Of a DNA stretch of 7,972 nt, positions 1-5,924 are shown in pieces. The position numbers were made by a program, and so were the translations under genes. Position 1 is the stretch's first letter, and every line of letters starts with the position of its first letter. The notes below the pieces were generated by a model. The model made no database searches. It was not told the origin of the DNA and worked only from the letters and a program-made list of their open reading frames with translations. The stretch comes from Pirellulaceae bacterium (GTDB lineage Bacteria; Planctomycetota; Planctomycetia; Pirellulales; Pirellulaceae). The stretch spans positions 1 through 7,972 of the forward strand of contig JADLDX010000761.1 of assembly GCA_020846515.1 (NCBI GenBank). Reading direction: 5' to 3'.

Positions 1-66
1 CTGCGATTATCTTTCCTCTCGCGGTGTAGTCCTTAGTCTAACCGGACGCTAACGCGTTTGCGGCTA

Positions 67-140
67 ATCAGCCGCAGGGCGCTCGTTCACTGTTTTCGGC
101 CTGATCAGCCGCAGGGCGCTCGCCCACGGTTTTCGGCCCT
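67..140. repeat. 37-bp tandem repeat, two copies, of an interspersed palindromic family
   Basis: Two head-to-tail units, 67-103 and 104-140, both begin ATCAGCCGCAGGGCGCTCG and end around TGTTTTCGG or GGTTTTCGG. They differ at only a few positions. The first unit is preceded by GCGGCTA, which pairs with AGCCGC to form a short hairpin (60-75). The second unit contains GGGCG-CT-CGCCC. A related sequence occurs at 2809-2838 beside the end of the TPR gene, so this is an interspersed family and not a chance duplication. It has no visible coding role: the short open frames across it simply translate the repeat. Confidence 0.8.
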
Positions 141-302
141 CCAAGGCGTGCGTCTTCTTCGATCCATGCTCGAAGATCATACACCGCCAGAGAAAAGAGA
201 GACGCGAGAGTTTGGGCATGGTTCCAATCGAGCTGACGGGCATGAATGACTGCCCATCTTACGATCTTGGCCGATAAAATCTGTCGTCCACGGCGTTGAT
301 AA

Positions 303-347
303 TCAATAAAGCCTCGGTAGTCAATAAAGTTTATAGAGGCAATAAAG
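303..347. repeat. Three CAATAAAG direct repeats at 18-bp spacing
   Basis: TCAATAAAG at 303-311, TCAATAAAG at 321-329 and GCAATAAAG at 339-347 are spaced exactly 18 bp apart. The first two are identical over nine bases. The intervening bases differ, although parts such as CCTCGGTAG and TATAGAGG look loosely related. The arrangement resembles iteron-like or multi-site protein binding sequences. It could also be a decayed 18-bp microsatellite, and the opposite strand reads FIDYRG-FIDYQ in an open frame. No function can be assigned. Confidence 0.5.
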
Positions 348-517
348 TCTGCTTGATTGGGAGTCTGGGCGTATCGCAACGGCCTGTCGGTTCGTTAAAC
401 TATCGCGGATGTTTCGAGTCCTAGCGAAGGACTTACCGAAATTATGCCCGCGAACATCAGGTTTCCTCTTTGCACGTCCGAGCAAGAGTCGATGCCTCAC
501 GTATCCGATATGTAGTC

Positions 518-523
518 AGAGGA
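518..523 (+). promoter_or_regulatory. Ribosome binding site that decides the start of the TPR gene
   Basis: AGAGGA lies nine bases before the ATG at 533. An in-frame TTG at 470 would add 21 residues (MHVRARV...) with no TPR character and no comparable Shine-Dalgarno sequence, so the ATG at 533 is preferred. Confidence 0.65.
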
Positions 524-532
524 CCCATTTCA

Positions 533-2827
533 ATGCCAACGATCAGGGAGACGCTTGAGTTGGCTATTGATCTCCAGAATCGTGGGCAAGTCCCCCAGGC
601 CGCAGCCTGTTATGAGGCCATTCTGCGCGTCGACCCGAGCCAGCCCGATGCCCTGCACTTGATGGGTCTGGTGGCCTCTCAAGGCAAACGCTTTCGGCAG
701 GCTGAACACTACATTCGCCGAGCGATTTCTGTTGCCCCCGACTGTGCTCTCTTTTATGGCAATCTTGGGGTCGTGCTTCGACAATCAGGCAAGCTCGAAG
801 AGGCCATCGAAGCCTACCGGACCTCGATCGAAATCGACTCGACGCTGGCTGATCCCCATTACAACTTAGGCAGGGCGTACAAACTTAAGGGCGACTTTGT
901 CTCGGCCGAATCGTCCTTCCGAACTTCGCTAGCGCTGGAACCTCATAACCAATCAGCCGTGTTAAGTCTGATGGGCCTCCTGGTAGCGGAAGACCGTTTG
1001 TCGGAAGCCATCGAAGTGGGTCAAAGTGGTCTTGAGCATTGCCCAAATCCGTTCCGGCTTCACGTGCAGTTGGCGCTCATCTTTCAAAAACTGAACTGTA
1101 TCGATGACGCCATTGATCAATACAAGCGAGCACTCAGCTTAGAGCCACAACATGTGCACACGCTGTGTCGTTTGGCCACCTTGCTGCTCGCCAAAAATTT
1201 GCTCACCGAGTGCGATTACTATTTGAATCGTGCGCATGCGTTGGAGCCAACCAACCAATACGTCTTGTGCACGCTGGGCCAGAGGCAATCAGCCATCGGT
1301 CAATCGCAGTCGGCCATCGATTACTTGCGTACTGCCCAGGCGCTGTATCCGAATTTCGGAGCAGTCTCCATCTACTTGGGCGAGGCGCATAGTAAGGCGG
1401 GTCGATTTACCGAGGCGCTGGCAAGTTTTGATCATGCCTGCCAATCGGAATCCATACGCGCCGAAGCATTGGCCCATAAGGCAGCTGCGCTGATGAACCT
1501 CGGCCGGTTGGACGAGGCCGAGCAGAACTATCGGCAGGCCATTGAACTACGCCCCGGCTTTCATCAGGCCCATACGAACTTATTGCTGTGCAGGCACTAT
1601 TGTCCACAGGCATCAGCCAGCGATCTCCTTGGTGAGCATATCGACTGGAACGATCGGTACGCGCGCGGCATCGCGGAGCGGTTCGACTTTGATGTCCAGC
1701 CACTGGTCAATCGACCGTTGAGGCTGGGTTTTGTTTCAGCAGATTTGGGACAGCATCCGGTCGGCTATTTTTTGGTTCGTGTGTTGGAAGAGCTTCAATC
1801 AGCGGACGTTGAATCGTATATCTATTCTGACCGCGTGCGCGACGATCGTATCACGACCAGGTGCCGAGCGGTCGCCACCTGTTGGCGCGATGGTGTTGGC
1901 CTGGGCGATCAAGCACTCACCGATCGCATCCGACAGGATCAGATCGACATCCTGTTTGACCTCGCGGGTCATACTGCCGGCAATCGCCTGATGGTGTTTG
2001 CGCGCCGGGCCGCGCCTGTTCAGATTACCTGGGCGGGTTACGTGGGCACGACAGGCCTGGGAAACATGGATTACCTGTTGGCTGATCCATACCATGTTCC
2101 ATCAGGCACTGAGTCAGACTACCGCGAAGAGATCCTGAGGCTGCCGCAGTCTTATGTGCTGTACGATCCACCGACCGATGCGCCGCCGGTCAACGAGTTG
2201 CCGGCATTGAAGCATGGCGTTCTGACCTTCGGTGCTGCTTGTAATCCAGCCAAAGTGAACTCGCAGGTGCTCGCGCTGTGGCGACAGGTGTTGGACCATG
2301 TGCCCGGCTCACGACTGTCTCTTTGCTATAGCGGTTGGCTTGACCAGAGCAATCAATTGCGTGTTCGAGAGGCATTGGGATTGGAAGCGGGCGCGGACCG
2401 CGTGATTTTTTATAGTCCTGCACATACGGGCGATGTGCTGCAGTGGTACCAGAGCATTGACATCGCGCTGGATACATTTCCTTATTCGGGTGGCCTGACG
2501 ACTTGCGAGGCCATGTGGATGGGCGTACCAACGGTCACCTGTCCCGGAGATCGCTTTGCATCGCGCCATGCCTATGCCCACTTGTCCAATGTTGGCCTGA
2601 CCAATGGCATTGCTCGCAGCCAGGCTGAGTATGTTCAAAAGGCCGTCGCTTTGGCCTCGGATTTACCTCAGCTCCAACAGTTGCGTCAATCCTTACGAGC
2701 GAAGCTGAGTAGTTCGCCACTATTTCAGGGCCAAGAGTTTGCACAGAACTTCGTTGAGTTGATGCGTCGGGTTTACGAGAGGCATTTAGTTGGACAGCGC
2801 CACATTGGATCAGCCGCTGGGCGTTAG
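533..2827 (+). CDS. TPR protein with GT41 (OGT/SPINDLY-type) glycosyltransferase domain
   Basis: A 764-residue protein. Residues 1 to about 345 form ten tandem 34-residue TPRs with typical signatures (e.g. NLGVVLRQSGKLEEAIEAY), plus a partial eleventh. The catalytic region starts near residue 396 with LRLGFVSADLGQHPVGYF (His408). It continues with DLAGHTAGNRLMVFARR (His480), a Lys574 in the NPAKVNS segment, LDTFPYSGGLTT (646-657) and PGDRFASRHA (Asp673). These are hallmarks of bacterial SPINDLY/COG3914 proteins, which transfer a sugar from a nucleotide donor to protein Ser/Thr; TPRs select the substrate. Sugar and targets cannot be read from sequence: GlcNAc, fucose and glucose transferases share this fold. 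There is no signal peptide, so it is probably cytoplasmic. The last dozen codons, GQRHIGSAAGR and stop, lie inside an inverted-repeat element, so the C-terminus may have been altered by insertion. The family assignment is secure. Confidence 0.93.
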   Translation: MPTIRETLELAIDLQNRGQVPQAAACYEAILRVDPSQPDALHLMGLVASQGKRFRQAEHYIRRAISVAPDCALFYGNLGVVLRQSGKLEEAIEAYRTSIEIDSTLADPHYNLGRAYKLKGDFVSAESSFRTSLALEPHNQSAVLSLMGLLVAEDRLSEAIEVGQSGLEHCPNPFRLHVQLALIFQKLNCIDDAIDQYKRALSLEPQHVHTLCRLATLLLAKNLLTECDYYLNRAHALEPTNQYVLCTLGQRQSAIGQSQSAIDYLRTAQALYPNFGAVSIYLGEAHSKAGRFTEALASFDHACQSESIRAEALAHKAAALMNLGRLDEAEQNYRQAIELRPGFHQAHTNLLLCRHYCPQASASDLLGEHIDWNDRYARGIAERFDFDVQPLVNRPLRLGFVSADLGQHPVGYFLVRVLEELQSADVESYIYSDRVRDDRITTRCRAVATCWRDGVGLGDQALTDRIRQDQIDILFDLAGHTAGNRLMVFARRAAPVQITWAGYVGTTGLGNMDYLLADPYHVPSGTESDYREEILRLPQSYVLYDPPTDAPPVNELPALKHGVLTFGAACNPAKVNSQVLALWRQVLDHVPGSRLSLCYSGWLDQSNQLRVREALGLEAGADRVIFYSPAHTGDVLQWYQSIDIALDTFPYSGGLTTCEAMWMGVPTVTCPGDRFASRHAYAHLSNVGLTNGIARSQAEYVQKAVALASDLPQLQQLRQSLRAKLSSSPLFQGQEFAQNFVELMRRVYERHLVGQRHIGSAAGR

Positions 2828-2931
2828 CCCCGGTTTTTTCAGCGAAAACCGTGGCTAACGCCAATACGGCTAATATCGAAGAAACAGCCGCGAATCACTG
2901 TGAATTCGATTCAAAGTGGCGCTGTCCAGTT
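2788..2931. repeat. Nested inverted-repeat element overlapping the TPR gene stop
   Basis: The outer arms TGGACAGCGCCAC (2791-2803) and GTGGCGCTGTCCA (2916-2928) are perfect 13-bp complements. Pairing extends inward through TTGGATC/GATTCAA with one A/A mismatch and one G-T. Inside lies a second hairpin at 2820-2862: GGCGTTAGCC-C-CGGTTTT pairs with AAAACCG-T-GGCTAACGCC (17 of 18 positions) around TTCAGCG. It is extended outward by AGCCG (2812-2816) and CGGCT (2867-2871). The TAG stop at 2825-2827 sits in the inner stem. The left part, GATCAGCCGCTGGGCG, matches the tandem repeat at 67-140. There is no T-tract after the stem, so it is not a canonical intrinsic terminator, though such a fold could still slow transcription or protect mRNA ends. 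Most likely a small non-autonomous palindromic element. Confidence 0.8.
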
Positions 2932-3042
2932 AGTTAGTTTGGCAAAATAGCTGGAGCTGCCGCACGGTCAGGAAGCTCTTTTACGATAAACAGTGGTGTG
3001 GGTTAAAGACACTTTTTCACAAAGCACTTAGGACTTAGCTCA
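2932..3042 (+). promoter_or_regulatory. Leader of the methyltransferase gene
   Basis: About 110 bases between the inverted-repeat element and the methyltransferase start. AGGA at 3030-3033 is nine bases from the ATG and is a reasonable ribosome binding site. AT-rich patches (TTTTACGATAAAC near 2980, TTAAAG near 3003) could hold a promoter, but I cannot place a convincing -35/-10 pair. With the large hairpin upstream, the gene may have its own promoter. Confidence 0.35.
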
Positions 3043-4644
3043 ATGTCATCCGCCGCGGTTCCTGAAGTACCAGAAACGTTCACCTCATATGACGAGGTAC
3101 AGTATCCGAGCCATGCCTATGAGGCTACCCATCCGGACAATATGTATACGCTGGGGAAATTGTTCCATGTTACCCCAGGTTTGCCGGACGAATCGTCCAT
3201 TCTAGAACTGGGATGTGCCAGTGGCGGCAACGTGATTCCGCTGGCGTTGCAGATGCCTCGGTCGCGAGTGATCGGTGTTGACCTTTCCTCCAAGCAGATC
3301 GCCGAAGGTCAGGCCACGATCAATGCGCTTGGGCTCAAGAACATCACGCTGCGCGCTGATGACTTTTGCAATATCGATGAATCGTACGGCCAGTTCGAGT
3401 ACATCATTTGTCACGGCGTGTTCTCCTGGGTGCCTCCACATGCTCAGCGGCGTATTCTGGAAGTCTGTCGAGATCGGTTGACGCCCAATGGCATAGCCTA
3501 CATCAGCTATAACGCGAACCCAGGTTGGTTCATGCGTGGCATGATTCGCCAGATGATGCTGTATCACATCAAGGATTTGAAGGACACCACGCCGCGCGTT
3601 CAGCAGGCCCGCGCATTCTTGTCCTTTTTGGTTACCAGTACCGAAGGGCAAGAGACGCCGTATGCAAAGTTCCTCAAGCAAGAACTGGACATGCTCTCCA
3701 AGCACTCGGACTCGTACTTGTTTCACGAGCATTTGGAAGAGAACAATCATCCGATGTTCTTCTTCGAGTTCATGAACCTGGCCCGTCAATTCGACTTGCA
3801 GTTCTTGTCCGAATCGAACTTGCCGAGCATGATTGCGAGCAATCTCAGCCCGAAAGCAGCCGAAGCTTTGACTGCGCTGACGACGGATGTCTATCAACGC
3901 AGCCAATATACGGACTTCGTTACCAACCGGATGTTTCGTCAGAATCTGCTTTGTCTGAAAGACATCAAAGTCAATCGCCACATTACTGAGAGCAGCGTCG
4001 ACGGCGCCCGGTTCTCGGGGCGGTTCCAACCTGAGGACGCCACTCGCGACGGGGACGTCAGTCCGAAAGTTGAAATCAATTTCAAATGTCCGAACGGTCG
4101 AGGAATCAAGACTGCGCATCCTGTGTTGAAGGCTCTCATGTTCACGCTCAATGAAGCCTGGCCAACTTCGCTGCCTCTGGCGGAAATTGTGAAACGCATT
4201 GAGAAGCGTCTTTCGGAGACCCTGGTGGTTGGCGAGCAAGAGCCGTTTGCGATACCGAAGATCTGCTTGTCACAGTTGATGCAGATGATGGTGCGTGGCG
4301 ACGTTGAAACGCGATTTGTACCTGACCGGTTTGTTGAGCAGATTAGCAACAAGCCGACTGTTTCTCCCTATACTCGTTTGCAGGCAAGTCGTGAAGCGTT
4401 GGTGACCACTAATCGCCACGGTACGACGCAACTGGACCCTCTGACGCGGCTGATTCTGCCTTTTTTCGATGGCACTCGCGATCGCATGCAGTTGGCGGAA
4501 TGCATGGGCAAGCTCGCTTCAGAGGGCAAGATCAAGATCAACGTTCAGGGTGGCACAGCACCGGCAGACATGAGTACCGTTCATGCCGCCGCCATCGACA
4601 AGATCATTTTGCAACTCAAGCGACTGGCACTATTGGTGAACTAA
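3043..4644 (+). CDS. SAM-dependent methyltransferase with regulatory domain (protein-lysine methyltransferase-like)
   Basis: A 533-residue protein. The class I Rossmann methyltransferase domain covers roughly residues 20-180: motif I ELGCASGGN (55-63), acidic GVDLS (Asp80), ADDFCN (105-110), FEYIICHGVFSWVP (118-131) and YISYNANPGW (154-162). Residues about 225-308 match the methyltransferase regulatory domain (PF10119-type), with HEHLEENNHPMFFFEF and QYTDFVTNRMFRQNLLC. The C-terminal part has winged-helix-like segments, PVLKALMFTLNEAWP (360-374) and LDPLTRLILPFFDGTRDR (464-481). This order and length resemble the rickettsial protein-lysine methyltransferases PKMT1/PKMT2 that modify OmpB; that parallel is recalled from family knowledge, and the substrate here is inferred at best. 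It has no signal peptide and is probably cytoplasmic. It lies 215 bp downstream of the TPR glycosyltransferase on the same strand. The stop codon TAA lies inside a GAACTAACC repeat word. Confidence 0.9.
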   Translation: MSSAAVPEVPETFTSYDEVQYPSHAYEATHPDNMYTLGKLFHVTPGLPDESSILELGCASGGNVIPLALQMPRSRVIGVDLSSKQIAEGQATINALGLKNITLRADDFCNIDESYGQFEYIICHGVFSWVPPHAQRRILEVCRDRLTPNGIAYISYNANPGWFMRGMIRQMMLYHIKDLKDTTPRVQQARAFLSFLVTSTEGQETPYAKFLKQELDMLSKHSDSYLFHEHLEENNHPMFFFEFMNLARQFDLQFLSESNLPSMIASNLSPKAAEALTALTTDVYQRSQYTDFVTNRMFRQNLLCLKDIKVNRHITESSVDGARFSGRFQPEDATRDGDVSPKVEINFKCPNGRGIKTAHPVLKALMFTLNEAWPTSLPLAEIVKRIEKRLSETLVVGEQEPFAIPKICLSQLMQMMVRGDVETRFVPDRFVEQISNKPTVSPYTRLQASREALVTTNRHGTTQLDPLTRLILPFFDGTRDRMQLAECMGKLASEGKIKINVQGGTAPADMSTVHAAAIDKIILQLKRLALLVN

Positions 4645-4685
4645 CCGGAACTAACCCTCCCGCTGCGCAGCTTAGGGAGGGGCAG
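4636..4685. repeat. Short variant hairpin of the GAACTAACC repeat family
   Basis: TGAACTAACC (4637-4646), which contains the methyltransferase stop codon, is followed by GGAACTAACC and a hairpin with stem CCCTCCC (4655-4661)/GGGAGGG (4675-4681). The loop contains GCTG-CG-CAGC. This is a shortened, differently looped version of the terminal hairpin of the full 196-bp element that starts two bases later. It may help end transcription of the methyltransferase gene. Confidence 0.7.
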
Positions 4686-4686
4686 T

Positions 4687-4882
4687 GAACTAACCCTCCC
4701 GCTGCGTAGCAGCGCGAGGGTCGAAAAATAGCGTCAGCGAATTTTTCGGGGAGGGTGCATGCGCCGCAGGGACGAGCTTGCCGCGAAGAGCTTCGAGCTT
4801 TGGTTAGCAAGGCTCGCCCCCTCCCCGCCTGAGCTGACGCCAGGCGACCCACCCGCTGCTACGCAGCAGGAGGGTTAGTTCC
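4687..4882. repeat. 196-bp palindromic element, copy A (BIME/MITE-like)
   Basis: Bounded by GAACTAACC and GGTTAGTTC. The terminal inverted repeats are 37 bp (4687-4723 and 4845-4881). Each is itself a hairpin of CCCTCCCGCTGC-GTA-GCAGC type; copy A has a substitution in each arm that weakens the stem. Inside each arm is a second hairpin around the core GCGTCAGC. On the left it is CGAAAAAT/ATTTTTCG, and on the right GCCTG/CAGGC. GGGGAGGG and CCCTCCCC then pair across the centre. The centre holds GCCGCAGGGACGAGCTTG and a small CGAAG-AG-CTTCG hairpin. It is 190/196 identical to the copy at 7777-7972 and the same length. It carries no gene: open frames through it just translate the repeat. It sits between convergent genes and may act as a two-way transcription end. 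Confidence 0.85.
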
Positions 4883-4898
4883 GCTGCTGCGCCGCGGC

Positions 4899-5001
4899 AG
4901 AACTAACCCTCCCAGCGCAGCGCCCGGGAGGGTCGAAAAATAGCGTCAGCGAATTTTTCGGGGAGGGTGCGTGCGCCGCACGGACGAGCTTGCAGCGAAG
5001 A
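4899..5001. repeat. Truncated copy B of the 196-bp element, left half
   Basis: Begins AGAACTAACCCTCCC 16 bases after copy A and follows the left half of the element (TCGAAAAATAGCGTCAGCGA, GGGGAGGGTGC, ACGAGCTTGC). It loses similarity near 5001, so the right arm is missing. Its first hairpin has a different loop (AGCGCAGCGCCC) inside the kept CCCTCCC/GGGAGGG stem. The same loop variant appears in the stub at 7741-7773. It is close to but does not reach the phosphodiesterase stop at 5042. Confidence 0.8.
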
Positions 5002-5007
5002 AGTTGA

Positions 5008-5026
5008 CGAGTCGCGGAGCGATTCG
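5008..5026 (-). terminator. Possible terminator hairpin of the minus-strand operon
   Basis: CGAGTCGC-GGA-GCGATTCG forms an eight-pair stem with one G-T, about 15 bases past the phosphodiesterase stop. On the minus strand it is followed by TCAACTTCTTCG, a weak pyrimidine run and not a true T-tract. This makes it a plausible but poor intrinsic terminator; the repeat hairpins beyond may contribute. Confidence 0.35.
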
Positions 5027-5041
5027 CCCACATGGCTGCGG

Positions 5042-5884
5042 TTAATCCCTAAGCTTGCCCATCGCGGCGCGCAGCAAAGCTGGATCATCGCAGAGAATCG
5101 CATCAGGCCGATGCTTTAGCACTGGTCGCAGTTCATCGATACTGCCTTGTTCCAAGTTGATTTGCAGTTGGGCTCCGGCCTTGCGCACGCGCTGGACCAG
5201 GGTGTCGTCGTCCAGCCATTTTGACCACAGTCGAATCATGCCGACGCCGACTTGGGCAAACGATTCGATATCTTCAGGGGCAGGAATAAAGCCCAGTTGT
5301 CTCGACTCTGGTAGCAGCTTGCGGAACGTGCGGGCTTGAGTCGTACTGCGGACACCAACAATGATGCGTTTCGCGTTGCCTGATCTACCGATGGCCGCCA
5401 CAATCTTTTCAGCATATTCTTCGCCGCTCTCCTTTAAATCCAGCAGCAAATCGATCTGGTATTGCTCCGAGAACTGCAACATCTCATCGAGTGTCGGTAC
5501 TTTTTCGCCTCGATAAGCGTCAAACTTTCCACCGGCATCCAGTTCGCGGATTTCTTTAAGTGTCTTGGTGCCGACGTCGCCGCTGCCGTTGGTCGTGCGC
5601 TCGAGCTTGGCATCGTGAAGCAGGACCAGGTGACCATCGCTGGTCGTGCGGATATCGATTTCGATGGCCGTGGCTTTGGCTTCTACAGCTCGCTTGGCGC
5701 TGGCGAGCGTGTTCTCTGGGCGATCGGCACTGGAGCCGCGATGCGCGATGATGTCGCGAATCGAGTTCACAGAGGCGCGCAGTTCCTGAGGCGACAGCGG
5801 CTCATCGCCCGCTGCCCATCCCGATAACGTCAGCCCCGAAAGTGCCAACCACGCCAGAGTGCAGGCTGCAAAGACACATCTCAT
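5042..5884 (-). CDS. Exported glycerophosphodiester phosphodiesterase (GDPD family)
   Basis: A 280-residue protein. Residues 1 to about 24 (MRCVFAACTLAWLALSGL...GWAA) form a Sec signal peptide, so it should act outside the cytoplasmic membrane. The GDPD TIM-barrel follows: IIAHRGSSADRPENTLAS (His48, Arg49, Glu57, Asn58), AIEIDIRTTSDGHLVLLHD (Glu75, Asp77, His90, Asp91), VPTLDEML, LLLDLKE (Lys151) and, near the end, DAILCDDPALL. All the metal and catalytic residues expected of the family are there. The family hydrolyses glycerophosphodiesters from phospholipid turnover to glycerol-3-phosphate and an alcohol; the exact substrate is not known here. The ATG at 5884 is chosen because an upstream in-frame TTG (5938) would overlap the preceding gene and put 18 extra residues before the signal peptide. 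It lies 40 bp behind the lipoprotein gene, probably last in its operon. Confidence 0.9.
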   Translation of the reverse strand: MRCVFAACTLAWLALSGLTLSGWAAGDEPLSPQELRASVNSIRDIIAHRGSSADRPENTLASAKRAVEAKATAIEIDIRTTSDGHLVLLHDAKLERTTNGSGDVGTKTLKEIRELDAGGKFDAYRGEKVPTLDEMLQFSEQYQIDLLLDLKESGEEYAEKIVAAIGRSGNAKRIIVGVRSTTQARTFRKLLPESRQLGFIPAPEDIESFAQVGVGMIRLWSKWLDDDTLVQRVRKAGAQLQINLEQGSIDELRPVLKHRPDAILCDDPALLRAAMGKLRD

Positions 5885-5924
5885 AGTTGGCTCGCTTCCA
5901 ATCGGAAAGGTACACGTTGTAAGA

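Larger units (their letters stand above)
1..532. other. Gene-poor upstream region
   Basis: I see no convincing gene here. Apart from the tandem repeat and the CAATAAAG triplet listed separately, there are two small hairpins: CTTCGA/TCGAAG around 152-172, and AGTCCT-agcga-AGGACT at 417-433. A 103-residue open frame on the minus strand (379-68) runs through the repeats and shows no recognisable domain, so I do not call it. The promoter of the downstream TPR gene should lie in the last 100-150 bases, but no clear -35/-10 pair stands out. Confidence 0.55.

Noticed and set aside
68..379. A 103-residue minus-strand frame in the upstream region
   Set aside because: It runs through the 37-bp tandem repeat and the CAATAAAG triplet, shows no known domain and no clear ribosome binding site. 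A decayed gene fragment cannot be excluded.
470..532. TTG-initiated N-terminal extension of the TPR protein
   Set aside because: No Shine-Dalgarno sequence and no TPR-like residues; the ATG at 533 has AGAGGA at good spacing.
2820..2862. Canonical intrinsic terminator of the TPR gene
   Set aside because: The stem is strong but includes the stop codon and is not followed by a T-tract. It is better described as part of a repeat element.
2993..3020. Hairpin GTGT/ACAC followed by TTTTT as a terminator
   Set aside because: Only four pairs and it lies just before the methyltransferase start, so it is too weak to call.
3202..4239. Long 345-residue open frame antisense to the methyltransferase gene
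   Set aside because: It lies wholly within the methyltransferase on the opposite strand, has no recognisable domain and is explained by codon bias of the real gene.
4655..5001. CRISPR array
   Set aside because: The repeats are long palindromic elements of unequal length placed nearly end to end, without regular spacers.
4616..5103. Two short minus-strand frames sharing the peptide LPEKFADAIFRPSR, also found at 7900-7718
   Set aside because: The shared peptide is just the translation of the palindromic repeat in three copies. It has no consistent start, ribosome binding site or domain, so it is a likely source of false gene calls.
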